Shown piece by piece: positions 26,088-34,120 of a DNA stretch of 64,000 nucleotides. Source of the stretch: Niveispirillum irakense DSM 11586 (lineage in GTDB: Bacteria; Pseudomonadota; Alphaproteobacteria; Azospirillales; Azospirillaceae); the NCBI RefSeq assembly GCF_000429645.1, contig NZ_AUCG01000020.1, forward strand, positions 186,001 to 250,000. Reading direction: 5' to 3'. Positions within the stretch are counted from its first letter, which is position 1. Each line of letters begins with the position of its first letter. Position numbers and translations under genes: made by a program. The notes beneath the pieces were generated by a model. That model had not been told where the DNA came from, made no database searches, and worked only from the letters and a program-made list of their open reading frames with translations.

Positions 26088-26582
26088 TCAGTCCGCGACT
26101 GCCATCGTATAGCTGCGCCCGGCCCGCTTGGCCCCGGTCCGGACCACGACCAGCCGTGCCTTGGGGGCCGGGGCGCAGGTCACGGCCTGCAGATAGTCTG
26201 GCAGGCCGGGAACAGCCCCCGTCGCGTCAGGCGCAACGAAAAACCAGTCCCCGTTGCCCCTGATCTCTACGATATGGTCATTTCCCGGCGCGGTCCCGTC
26301 CAGGACCAGCAGCCAGGCATGATCCTCTTTCGGTCGCTTCTGCCGCGCCAGAAGGGCTGCCGCGCTCTGGCCGGCTTCCCCATTGGCCGCAACTGACAGG
26401 TCCTCCGGTTTGGTGGCACTGCCGGCAATGCAGATATCACCCTTCATCGCCCCCAATGCGGGGCCCAGCAGCATGCCCGTTCCCGCACTCAAGCCTGGCC
26501 CGACCTCTAGCGCTGAGCCGCCATCGCACGCCGCCAGCGGCAGAAGGGCGAGCAGCGGCAGGGTCAGTCTGGTCATGCGCAT
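26088..26582 (-). CDS. Hypothetical lipoprotein
   Basis: About 164 aa from MRMTRLTLPLLALLPLAAC: a clear lipoprotein signal with lipobox LAAC. The mature part begins DGGSALEVGPGLSAGTG, then contains DICIAGSATKPEDLSVAANG and a segment QKRPKEDHAWLLVLDG, with alternating strands and two further cysteines (one in VTCAPAPK). No known domain. It lies between the symporter-kinase and the siderophore-interacting gene on the same strand, with 75 bp separating it from the latter's stop, so it may or may not be cotranscribed. The start is uncertain; the frame is open to 26633, and the Met at 26576 is an alternative. Confidence 0.65.
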   Translation of the reverse strand: MRMTRLTLPLLALLPLAACDGGSALEVGPGLSAGTGMLLGPALGAMKGDICIAGSATKPEDLSVAANGEAGQSAAALLARQKRPKEDHAWLLVLDGTAPGNDHIVEIRGNGDWFFVAPDATGAVPGLPDYLQAVTCAPAPKARLVVVRTGAKRAGRSYTMAVAD

Positions 26583-26657
26583 GGATGGGGGCTTCCGATA
26601 GGGCGGGGGGCGCATAGTAGAAAGGGCCGGCAAGCCTTGTCCATATATAGGGGCGGA

Positions 26658-27458
26658 TCACTCCACCTTGCCATGGGCGCCGGCCTCCCCCTTCTGCCAA
26701 TAGCCCGATGCTTTCAGCCATTGCGGTTCGAACCCCAGGACCGAGACCAGATGGTCACGGATCTGCCGCACGGCGCCAATCTCTCCGGCGATCCAGGCCA
26801 GGGGCTGTGTCACCGGCTGGGGCAAGGCCTTCACAGCATCCACAAGGGTGCCGTCACTGGCTTCCCGAACGACCCAGACGATATCGGCATCGGCCCGCGT
26901 TTCCAGGTTCAGCCGGTCGGCTGCCGTTTGCACTTCCACCAGCACAGTCGCCTGGGTCCCGGCAGGCAACCCTTCCAGCCGCCGGGCGATGGCGGGCAGG
27001 GCAGTTTCATCCCCGATCAGCAGGTAGCTGGTGAAACCGGTGGCCGGGATCATGGAACCGCGCGGCCCGCCCAGATGCAGGATGTCGCCCGGCTTGGCGG
27101 TTGCGGCCCAACGTGTGGCCGGCCCGGCATTGCCGTCCAGCCCGTGCAGGGCGAAATCCAGCGTGAGGGTGCCGGCGGCCACATTGAACCGCCGGGGGGT
27201 ATAATCCCGCGCGATGGGCCGAGCCTCTCCGTTCTCCCCACCGGGCAGGACCAGTTCACCGGTCACCGGGTCGGGCAGGAACAGCTTGATGTGATCATCA
27301 AAGCCGGGGGACTGGAACCCCTCCATATCCCCTGCCAGCTCGATCCGCAGCATGTTGGGGGACAGTTTGTAGATATGGTTGACGCGCAAACAGCGCAGGC
27401 GGGTGTCAAGCCGCACGCGCTGGGCGGGCTGGCGGTTCAGGGCGGTATCGGGTGCCAT
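26658..27458 (-). CDS. Siderophore-interacting protein (SIP/ViuB/YqjH-type ferric-siderophore reductase)
   Basis: A 266-aa flavoprotein of the ferredoxin-reductase-like SIP family. FAD is held by RDYTPRRF (residues about 83-90) after a Greek-key barrel start (HIYKLSPNMLRIELAG). The NADPH domain has HLGGPRGSMI and LLIGDETALPAIARRLEGL, and the family C-terminus KASGYWQKGEAGAHGK is intact. It reduces ferric siderophores in the cytosol to release Fe2+. The start ATG lies 3 bp after the stop of the PadR gene, so both belong to one operon whose promoter carries a perfect palindrome. The pairing mirrors E. coli YqjI-YqjH. Confidence 0.92.
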   Translation of the reverse strand: MAPDTALNRQPAQRVRLDTRLRCLRVNHIYKLSPNMLRIELAGDMEGFQSPGFDDHIKLFLPDPVTGELVLPGGENGEARPIARDYTPRRFNVAAGTLTLDFALHGLDGNAGPATRWAATAKPGDILHLGGPRGSMIPATGFTSYLLIGDETALPAIARRLEGLPAGTQATVLVEVQTAADRLNLETRADADIVWVVREASDGTLVDAVKALPQPVTQPLAWIAGEIGAVRQIRDHLVSVLGFEPQWLKASGYWQKGEAGAHGKVE

Positions 27459-27461
27459 TGC

Positions 27462-28007
27462 TCACGACCTTTCGATCTTGCGGGCCAACTCATCGATCCA
27501 GTCGACGATGCCCTCGATATCTTGCTTTTCCAGCGGGCGCAGGCTGCGGGTGCGCAGGGCCCCTTTCAGATTGTCCATGGCGCGGAAGATGGGCGCGAAT
27601 TCCACGCCATCCCCGCCACTGCCTGGCCCGCCTTCCAGCATGGCCATCAGCCGTTCCACCTCCTCGCCCTGTTCGGCCAGGAAGGCGCGGCCGGCATCAG
27701 TGATGGTGGCCTGTTTGCGGTTATCTTCAGCCGTGCTGATGGTGATGAAACCGCCATCCTCCAGCCAGCTCAAGGCCGGGTAAACCACACCGGGGGAGGG
27801 GACGCGGCGGCCCTGGCTGCGCTCCTCAATCTCTTTCAGAAGCTCATAGCCATGGCTTGGCCGATCGGCGATCAGCCGCAGCAGCACAAGGCGCAGGCCG
27901 CCATGGCCGAAGCCCCGGCGTCCCCCGCCGCCGCGCCCCATGCCGCGCCCGTCGCCCCAATCACCCCGGTCTGGCGGCCCATGGGGGCCACGGAAGAATT
28001 CTCTCAT
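27462..28007 (-). CDS. PadR-family repressor (YqjI-like)
   Basis: A 181-aa regulator. The first 38 residues are Gly/Arg/His-rich (FFRGPHGPPDRGDWGDGRGM), as in YqjI, which uses such an arm for nickel. The winged helix follows (LRLVLLRLIADRPSHGYELLKEIEE, VPSPGVVYPALSWLEDGG, ITDAGRAFL), then a helical dimer domain with a C-terminal LEKQDIEGIVDWIDEL. It is first in the operon with the siderophore-interacting gene, and a perfect palindrome sits 26 bp before its start, so autorepression is the simple reading. A metal-responsive role is inferred from the E. coli pair, not shown. Confidence 0.88.
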   Translation of the reverse strand: MREFFRGPHGPPDRGDWGDGRGMGRGGGGRRGFGHGGLRLVLLRLIADRPSHGYELLKEIEERSQGRRVPSPGVVYPALSWLEDGGFITISTAEDNRKQATITDAGRAFLAEQGEEVERLMAMLEGGPGSGGDGVEFAPIFRAMDNLKGALRTRSLRPLEKQDIEGIVDWIDELARKIERS

Positions 28008-28032
28008 GATTCCGTCTGCTCAATTGTGTTTC

Positions 28033-28051
28033 AGTTATATCGGATATAACT
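28033..28051. promoter_or_regulatory. Perfect palindrome, probable PadR operator
   Basis: AGTTATATC-G-GATATAACT, 9-bp half-sites around one base, 26 bp upstream of the padR start. AT-rich inverted repeats of this kind (TATATC cores) are typical PadR targets. Confidence 0.7.
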
Positions 28052-28089
28052 CCGATGAGAACGGATTGCAACATAAAACAGATGTAACT

Positions 28090-28099
28090 CGATATATCG
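28090..28099. promoter_or_regulatory. Second TATATCG palindrome, possible auxiliary operator
   Basis: CGATATATCG, self-complementary, sharing ATATCGGA with the site at 28033-28051 and lying about 53 bp further upstream of padR. Confidence 0.4.
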
Positions 28100-28146
28100 G
28101 AAAACTCACTTCGATAGCCGTCTGGCTGTCGCGCCGCTCAGTGGGG

Positions 28147-28163
28147 TGTCCGGGAAACCGCAT
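28147..28163. promoter_or_regulatory. Possible DctD binding site 1
   Basis: TGTCCGGGAAACCGCAT is an imperfect dyad resembling the rhizobial DctD site (TGTGCGG-AAA-CCGCACA style). It is about 130 bp upstream of the sigma-54 promoter of dctA. Confidence 0.45.
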
Positions 28164-28179
28164 GGGTCGGGTCGCGCCG

Positions 28180-28195
28180 TTCCGGATTTCCGGAA
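28180..28195. promoter_or_regulatory. Possible DctD binding site 2
   Basis: TTCCGGA-TT-TCCGGAA: perfect 7-bp inverted repeat, centred about 32 bp (three helical turns) from site 1 and roughly 100 bp upstream of the -24 element. Confidence 0.5.
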
Positions 28196-28283
28196 TATCC
28201 CGCAACACGCGCCCAAAATGCTGCACCTGCGAAGTCGTTTTGTTTCCAACGATTACCGCAACATCATCCCAGTTTCCGGCACT

Positions 28284-28299
28284 TGGCACGGGATGTGCC
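28284..28299 (+). promoter_or_regulatory. Sigma-54 (-24/-12) promoter of dctA
   Basis: TGGCACGGGATGTGCC fits the TGGCACG-N4-TTGCA consensus with GG and GC at correct spacing (GG 28285-28286, GC 28297-28298). The dctA start is 90 bp downstream, and the linked dctD gene encodes the matching activator type. Confidence 0.8.
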
Positions 28300-28388
28300 T
28301 TAAGCGAGCCCGTATGGCGAAGAAGCGGAGGGGGCCCCTGGGCCGTAGCTCCGCCTTGGCATGATGTTCACCCTACGGGAGGATCGAG

Positions 28389-29735
28389 ATGTCCCAGGTA
28401 GCTACAGCCGGCGCAGCCCCCGCGCCGAAGCCCAAGAAATTTTACCAGAGCCTGTATGTGCAGGTGCTGGTGGCCATCGCCGTCGGCATCGCCCTGGGGC
28501 ATTTCTATCCCGAGCTTGGCGCCTCAATGAAGCCGCTGGGCGATGCCTTCATCAAGCTGATCAAGATGCTGATCGCCCCGATCATCTTCTTCACCGTCGT
28601 GCACGGCATTGCCGGCATGGAGGATATGAAGAAAGTGGGTCGCGTCGGGCTTAAGGCGCTGATCTATTTCGAGGTGCTGACCACGGCAGCGCTGATCATC
28701 GGCATGGTGGTCGTCAATGTCTGGAAGCCCGGCGCCGGCATGAATGTCGATATCGCCACGCTGGACACCAAGGCCATCGCCACCTACGCCGCCAAGGCGC
28801 AGGAGCAGGGCACCGTGGAATTCCTGATGCATGTCATCCCGAATACCGTGGTCGGCGCCTTCGCCGAGGGTGAAATCCTGCAGGTGCTGTTCATCGCCAT
28901 CCTGTTTGCCTTTGGCCTGCATTCGATGGGTGATCGCGGCCGTCCGCTGCTGCACCTGATCGACAATGCCGCCGGCGTGTTCTTCAAGATCGTCGGCATG
29001 GTGATGAAAGTGGCTCCCATCGGTGCTTTCGGCGCCATGGCCTTCACCATCGGCAAATACGGCGTCGGCACGCTGGTGTCGCTGGGCGAGCTGATGGCCG
29101 CCTTCTACCTGACCTGCCTGCTGTTCATCTTTGGCGTTCTCGGCACGGTGGCCCGCCTGACCGGCTTCTCCGTCTGGCGCTTCATCAAGTACATCAAGGA
29201 AGAACTGCTGATCGTGCTGGGCACGTCTTCTTCCGAAAGCGCGCTGCCGCGCATGATGGCGAAGATGCAGAAGCTGGGCGTGGAAAAGTCTGTCGTCGGC
29301 CTGGTCGTGCCCACCGGTTATTCCTTCAACCTGGATGGCACCTGCATCTATCTGACGATGGCCGCCATCTTCCTGGCCCAGGCGACCAATACCGACCTGA
29401 CCATCTGGCAGGAATTGTCCATCCTGGCCGTGCTGCTGCTGACCTCCAAGGGCGCTGCCGGCGTCACCGGTTCCGGCTTCATCGTGCTGGCGGCCACGCT
29501 GGCCACGGTTGGCCATATCCCGGTTGCCTCCATCGCCCTGATCCTGGGTGTGGACCGTTTCATGTCCGAAGCCCGCGCCCTGACCAACCTGATCGGCAAT
29601 GGCATCGCCACCATCGTGGTTGCCAAGTGGGAAGGGGCCCTGGACAAGGACCAGCTTGATCGCGAACTGGCCAATCCCACCCCGGAACTGGAAGGGGCGC
29701 CCGTGGCGGCCCCCCGTCTGGCCCCGGCGGAGTGA
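28389..29735 (+). CDS. dctA: C4-dicarboxylate:cation symporter DctA
   Basis: A 448-aa inner-membrane carrier of the dicarboxylate/amino acid:cation symporter family. Conserved blocks: [27 protein letters not shown], the serine-rich re-entrant loop [14 protein letters not shown], the TM7 motif [18 protein letters not shown], and the substrate-site stretch [26 protein letters not shown]. It brings in succinate, fumarate and malate. GGAGG is near the ATG. Sigma-54 promoter and two dyads upstream, plus dctB and dctD immediately downstream on the same strand, give the classical dct arrangement, though all three genes here face the same way rather than dctA being divergent as in rhizobia. Confidence 0.95.
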   Translation: MSQVATAGAAPAPKPKKFYQSLYVQVLVAIAVGIALGHFYPELGASMKPLGDAFIKLIKMLIAPIIFFTVVHGIAGMEDMKKVGRVGLKALIYFEVLTTAALIIGMVVVNVWKPGAGMNVDIATLDTKAIATYAAKAQEQGTVEFLMHVIPNTVVGAFAEGEILQVLFIAILFAFGLHSMGDRGRPLLHLIDNAAGVFFKIVGMVMKVAPIGAFGAMAFTIGKYGVGTLVSLGELMAAFYLTCLLFIFGVLGTVARLTGFSVWRFIKYIKEELLIVLGTSSSESALPRMMAKMQKLGVEKSVVGLVVPTGYSFNLDGTCIYLTMAAIFLAQATNTDLTIWQELSILAVLLLTSKGAAGVTGSGFIVLAATLATVGHIPVASIALILGVDRFMSEARALTNLIGNGIATIVVAKWEGALDKDQLDRELANPTPELEGAPVAAPRLAPAE

Positions 29736-29748
29736 GTGGCCGATGCTG

Positions 29749-29773
29749 CCCGCCGGTGACTTTCACCGGCGGG
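29749..29773 (+). terminator. Hairpin between dctA and dctB
   Basis: CCCGCCGGTGA-CTT-TCACCGGCGGG, perfect 11-bp stem without a U-run. It could end or attenuate dctA transcripts before dctB. Confidence 0.55.
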
Positions 29774-29819
29774 TACCGCTACACTCCCCGTCCTGCATGT
29801 GCGACAGGTGCCTGACGGA

Positions 29820-31586
29820 ATGAGGCGGCGGTTTTTCCTTTGGTTGATGACGGCCCTGCTGGCGGTGATTGCCGCCTGCGGGGCCGGCTTTTTTGCCGAA
29901 CGCATCGCGATTGACCGGCTGCTGGAACAGGCGGGCCCGCGTCGCGATATCTATATCGAGGGTTTGCGCAGCGAACTGGGCCGGTATGAGACGCTGCCCT
30001 CGATCATGACCTATTCCACCACCCTGCGCCTGATGCTGTCAGCACCGGACAATGCGTCCTTGCAGGACCGGGCCAACCGCTATCTGGAACAGGTGGCCAG
30101 CGCGTCCGGCGCCGCCGCCATCTATGCCATTGATCCCGATGGTACGACGCGGGCCGCCAGCAACTGGCAGGGGCCAGCCAGTTTCGTAGGATTGAACTTC
30201 TCCTTCCGGCCCTATTTCCGTGAGGCGGTCAGCAAAGGCTATGGCCGTTTTTATGGTATCGGCACCACCAGCAAGGAACCGGGATATTATTTCGCCCGCG
30301 CGATCAAGGACGGGGATCGGCTGCTGGGTGTGGTGGTGGTGAAAGTCTCCCTGGCGGAGATCGAACATACCTGGGCCGGCGCCAGCGACCATATCCTGGT
30401 GATGGATGGCAATGGCGTCACCATCCTGTCCTCCGTCCCGGATTGGACGTTCCGCACCCTGGAACCTTTGTCGGAAGAACTGGCCCGGCGGCTGGCGGCG
30501 ACACGGCAATATGACCGGGTGCAGGTGCGGGCGCTGGATGTGCGCACGCTGCGCGACCTGGGCGGGGACAGTCATATTCTGGCCATCGGTCCGGGCACTG
30601 TACCGCCCTTGCTGGAAACCGGGCGGGAGGTGCCGGGCACCGGCTGGCGGCTGATGCTGCTCTCCGACATGTCCGGCGTGGTGATGGTCAAGCGCATCGG
30701 CTGGGCGGCGGGGGCCGGTATGGTGCTGCTGCTGGTGCTGGCCCTGCTGCTGGCCCGCCAGCGTCGCCGTACCCGCCGGCTGGAGCGGGAGAAGCGGCAG
30801 GACCTGCTGCGCGCGGCGGAGGCGTTGGAACGGCAGGTCGCCGAACGCACGGCAGCCCTGGTCACCGCCAATGATGATCTGCGCCGCACGCAGGAGGAAC
30901 TGGTCCAGGCCGCCAAGCTGGCTGCCATCGGCCAGCTTGCCACCGGCGTCGCGCATGAGTTGAACCAGCCGCTGGCGGCCCTGCGCACCCTGTCTGACAA
31001 TGCCGCCGCCTTCCTGGCGCGCGGCAAGCCGGAGCGCGTGACGGAGAACCTGACCATGATCGCTGGGCTGACGGAGCGGATGGCCAGCATCACCAGCCAG
31101 TTGCGCGGTTTCGCCCGCCGGTCGGACAACCGGCCCCAGCCGGTCAACGTGGCGGCGGCGACCGGCAATGCGCTGAGCCTGCTGGCGGAAAAGGCGCGCC
31201 GCACCGATGCCGCCATCACCGTAGATATTGCCGATGATATCAATGTGTTGTGCGACCCGATCCGGCTGGAGCAGGTGCTGGTCAACCTGATCGGCAATGC
31301 GCTGGACGCGGTGGCGGACCGGGGGACGCGCACGGTGAAGGTGGATGCGGCCCGTTTTGGTGACCGTGTCCGCATCCGGGTTGCCGATAGCGGCACCGGC
31401 ATTGCGGATGATCATATGCCGCATCTGTTTGAGCCCTTTTTCACCACCAAGGCGCCCGGCCTGGGGTTGGGACTGGGGCTGGTCATTTCCGCCGGCATCA
31501 TCCAGGATCATGGCGGCAGCCTCAGCGCCGCCAACGGTCCCCTGGGTGGGGCTGTTTTCACCATTGAACTGGCAGCCCATGACTGA
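29820..31586 (+). CDS. dctB: C4-dicarboxylate sensor histidine kinase DctB
   Basis: About 588 aa. TM1 is at about residues 6-26. A periplasmic tandem-PAS (Cache) sensor follows, with the DctB-like FSFRPYFREAVSKGYGRFYGIGTTSKEPGYYFAR region (residues roughly 120-160), which binds C4-dicarboxylates. TM2 is near 290-312, then a coiled coil (LERQVAERTAALVTAN), HisKA with His379 in GVAHELNQPLAALR, and HATPase (NLIGNALDAV, DSGTGI, GLGLGLGLVIS). In-frame GTGs at 29799 and 29808 are alternative starts. Its stop overlaps the dctD start by 8 bp (ATGACTGA), so kinase and regulator are coupled. Confidence 0.93.
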   Translation: MRRRFFLWLMTALLAVIAACGAGFFAERIAIDRLLEQAGPRRDIYIEGLRSELGRYETLPSIMTYSTTLRLMLSAPDNASLQDRANRYLEQVASASGAAAIYAIDPDGTTRAASNWQGPASFVGLNFSFRPYFREAVSKGYGRFYGIGTTSKEPGYYFARAIKDGDRLLGVVVVKVSLAEIEHTWAGASDHILVMDGNGVTILSSVPDWTFRTLEPLSEELARRLAATRQYDRVQVRALDVRTLRDLGGDSHILAIGPGTVPPLLETGREVPGTGWRLMLLSDMSGVVMVKRIGWAAGAGMVLLLVLALLLARQRRRTRRLEREKRQDLLRAAEALERQVAERTAALVTANDDLRRTQEELVQAAKLAAIGQLATGVAHELNQPLAALRTLSDNAAAFLARGKPERVTENLTMIAGLTERMASITSQLRGFARRSDNRPQPVNVAAATGNALSLLAEKARRTDAAITVDIADDINVLCDPIRLEQVLVNLIGNALDAVADRGTRTVKVDAARFGDRVRIRVADSGTGIADDHMPHLFEPFFTTKAPGLGLGLGLVISAGIIQDHGGSLSAANGPLGGAVFTIELAAHD

Positions 31587-32919
31587 CACACCGCGTATCC
31601 TGCTGGTGGAGGACGAGGCGGCGGTCCGGCTCGGCATTGAGCAGGCGCTGGAACTGGCCGATCTTCCCGTCACCAGCTTTTCCGCCGCCGAAGCCGCCCT
31701 GGCTGCCCTGCGCGCCGGCCCCGCCGATCTGCTGATCACCGATGTGCGCCTGCCCGGCATGGGGGGTATGGATCTGCTGCGTGCCGCCCTGGGCCTGGAC
31801 CCGGATTTGCCTGTGGTGCTGATGACCGGCCATGGCGACATCGCCATGGCGGTGGGCGCCATGCGGGATGGCGCCTATGATTTCATCGAAAAGCCCTTTG
31901 CCTCGGAACGGCTGGTCGCCACCGTCAACCGCGCGCTGGAACGCCGCCGCCTGTCGGCGGAGGTGCGGCGGCTGCGCCAGGCTTTGGCCAGCGGGAACCA
32001 TGATATTGACAGCCTGATCCTGGGCCGGTCGCCTGCCATGCAGGCACTGAAACAGACCATTTTGCAGGTGGCCGATACCGGGGCTGATGTGCTGGTGCTG
32101 GGGGAGACGGGCAGCGGTAAGGAAATGGTCGCCCGCGCGCTGCATCAATTCTCCAGCCGCGCGGACAAGCCTTTCGTGGCGCTGAATTGCGGCGCCATTC
32201 CTGAAACGATGTTTGAAAGCGAGCTGTTCGGCCATGAGGCGGGCGCCTTTACCGGCGCCACCAAGCCCCGCATCGGCAAGCTGGAATTTGCCGATGGCGG
32301 CACGGTCTTTCTGGACGAGATCGAAAGCATGCCACTGGCGTTGCAGGTGAAGCTGCTGCGCGTGCTGCAGGACCGCCGGGTGGAACGGCTGGGCGCCAAC
32401 CGCGCCATCCCGCTGGATTTACGCTTCGTCGCGGCCACCAAGGCCGATCTGGGGGAACTGTCCCGCGCCGGCAAGTTCCGCGAGGATCTCTATTACCGGC
32501 TGAATGTCGTGCCGCTGACCATCCCGCCCTTGCGCGACCGGCGGGAGGATGTGGGCCTGCTGCTGGATAATTTCATGATGCAGGCGGCCGGTCGCATGGG
32601 CCGCGTACCGCCCTTCATCTCCACGGCCGAACGGCAGGCCCTGTCCGCGCATGAATGGCCGGGCAATGTGCGCGAACTGGGCAATCTGGCGGAACGGGCC
32701 GTGCTGGGCCTGCCGCTGCTGCCGGGCGCACGGGCGCAGGTGCCCGCATCGGCCAGTCTGGCTGATCTGGTGGATGGGTTTGAACGCCGGCTGATCGCCG
32801 ACGCCATGCGCCGCCACAAGGGGGATGTGGCGGCGGTCAGCACGGAACTGTCGGTTCCGCGCAAGACGCTCTATGACAAGCTGAAACGCTTCGGGCTGGA
32901 GATCGAGACCTTCCGGTGA
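31579..32919 (+). CDS. dctD: Sigma-54-dependent response regulator DctD
   Basis: 446 aa. Receiver with MTDTPRILLVEDEAA and Asp55 in LITDVRLPGMGG. AAA+ domain with Walker A GETGSGKEMVA, the sigma-54 contact loop GAFTGA, Walker B GGTVFLDEIES, and the arginine-finger region YYRLNVVPL...LRDRREDV. The C-terminal Fis-type helix-turn-helix is HKGDVAAVSTELSVPRKTLYDKLKRFGL. It activates dctA from upstream sites when phosphorylated by DctB. The start ATG lies inside the dctB stop; the frame upstream to 31345 is read-through inside dctB. Confidence 0.95.
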   Translation: MTDTPRILLVEDEAAVRLGIEQALELADLPVTSFSAAEAALAALRAGPADLLITDVRLPGMGGMDLLRAALGLDPDLPVVLMTGHGDIAMAVGAMRDGAYDFIEKPFASERLVATVNRALERRRLSAEVRRLRQALASGNHDIDSLILGRSPAMQALKQTILQVADTGADVLVLGETGSGKEMVARALHQFSSRADKPFVALNCGAIPETMFESELFGHEAGAFTGATKPRIGKLEFADGGTVFLDEIESMPLALQVKLLRVLQDRRVERLGANRAIPLDLRFVAATKADLGELSRAGKFREDLYYRLNVVPLTIPPLRDRREDVGLLLDNFMMQAAGRMGRVPPFISTAERQALSAHEWPGNVRELGNLAERAVLGLPLLPGARAQVPASASLADLVDGFERRLIADAMRRHKGDVAAVSTELSVPRKTLYDKLKRFGLEIETFR

Positions 32920-32936
32920 AGCGCCCCCCTGTCCGG

Positions 32937-33272
32937 TCACTTCCGCTTTGGCAGCAGCCAGACCGTATCGTCGCTGATATCCAGCTTGTAGGTCCGCAGT
33001 GCCTGCTTGCAGGGCAGGCTGCGGGCCTTGCCGGTGCAGATATCGAAGCTGCCGCCATGCAGCGGGCAGAAGAGGGTCGTTCCCTCCAGGCGACCTTCTG
33101 AAAGCGAGGCGATGGCGTGGGTGCATTCATCATCCACGGCATGGAAGCTGCCTTCATGATTGCAGACAACCAGTGGGTCCATGCCCGCCGGTTCCAGGCG
33201 CAGCATGCCGCCCGTCGGCACATCCGATACGGCGCAAAGACGAATACGACCATCAATTTCAACAGGGTGCAT
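32937..33272 (-). CDS. Rieske [2Fe-2S] ferredoxin
   Basis: A 111-aa single Rieske domain. Cluster ligands: Cys-Thr-His in DDECTHAIASLSEG and Cys-Pro-Leu-His in FCPLHGGSFDICTGKA. The latter is the pattern of dioxygenase-type soluble Rieske ferredoxins rather than the bc1 subunit (no membrane anchor). The start at 33272 has GGAG 8 nt upstream; the frame continues to 33341 with unlikely sequence. It transfers electrons to an oxygenase or reductase, yet no oxygenase lies nearby. It is convergent with dctD and downstream of, on the same strand as, the copper operon, 127 bp from copB. Confidence 0.9.
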   Translation of the reverse strand: MHPVEIDGRIRLCAVSDVPTGGMLRLEPAGMDPLVVCNHEGSFHAVDDECTHAIASLSEGRLEGTTLFCPLHGGSFDICTGKARSLPCKQALRTYKLDISDDTVWLLPKRK

Positions 33273-33398
33273 GACAATTTCTCCGCAATCTTTGTCATAC
33301 AATCGTACAAAATAGATCCGTTCGTCAATCGCTTCGTTCACTCACCTTATGATGAGGCTATCTGCTGGAACGGGGTGGCTGGCGCCACCCCGTACTGA

Positions 33399-34106
33399 TC
33401 ACAGCCAGAGGCGGATGCCGGCAAGGAAGGACACCCGGTCGGGGTCTTCCCCCGCGGCACGGCTGAGACGGGCGCTTTCGCCCAGTCGCTTCTCCCATGA
33501 CAGGCCGATATAGGGGGCCACTTCCTGCACGATCTCGTACCGCAGGCGCAGGCCCAGCCCCAGGCTGCTGACCCCGGCACCGATGGTCTGTGATGGCACG
33601 TCCTGGGCCGACAGGTCGATCTCGGCATGGGGTTGCAGGATCAACTGCCGGGTCAAAGGCAGGTCGATCTCCGTTTCCAGCCGGGCGGTCAGGTCGCCCT
33701 CGTCGGACAGGAAAGCCTGGGCATCCACTTCCAGGAATTGCGGTGCCAGCCCCTGGAAGCCGATGGTGGCGTAGCTGGTTTGCGGCTGGGGCCGGAAATC
33801 ATGACGGATACCGGCCTGGAAATCCCAGAAATCATCCACCATCACGGAATAAAGGGCCTGGATTTCCAGTTCCTCCACCCCATGCCCATCGGTGGCTTCC
33901 CCTTCCGATTTGATCCGCAGCTTCTCGTAATCGCCGCCGATAAAGCCATCCAGCTTCCAGGATGTGGCGTCCTGGCCGTCCTGCCAGTGCCGTTCCAACT
34001 GGTCCAGCGTCAGGCGCCAGAATAGCGGTTCCACATGCCCTTCCATCGCTTGGGCCGGCAGCGGTGCCAGCAGCAGGGCGGCGGCGATGAGTGTTTTGAT
34101 ACGCAT
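33399..34106 (-). CDS. copB: Copper resistance outer-membrane protein CopB
   Basis: 235 aa with a signal peptide (MRIKTLIAAALLLAPLPAQA). The mature protein matches PcoB/CopB C-terminal barrels: FWRLTLDQLERHWQDGQDATSWKLDGFIGGDYEKL, then YSVMVDDFWDFQAGIRHDFRPQPQ, and the C-terminus VAPYIGLSWEKRLGESARLSR. The Met-rich N-terminal part found in many CopB proteins is absent, so this is a short version. A strong AAGGAGGGAGG site precedes the start, 15 bp downstream of the copA stop. It is thought to export or exclude copper at the outer membrane, working with periplasmic CopA. Confidence 0.92.
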   Translation of the reverse strand: MRIKTLIAAALLLAPLPAQAMEGHVEPLFWRLTLDQLERHWQDGQDATSWKLDGFIGGDYEKLRIKSEGEATDGHGVEELEIQALYSVMVDDFWDFQAGIRHDFRPQPQTSYATIGFQGLAPQFLEVDAQAFLSDEGDLTARLETEIDLPLTRQLILQPHAEIDLSAQDVPSQTIGAGVSSLGLGLRLRYEIVQEVAPYIGLSWEKRLGESARLSRAAGEDPDRVSFLAGIRLWL

Positions 34107-34120
34107 TCCGTCCTCCCTCC

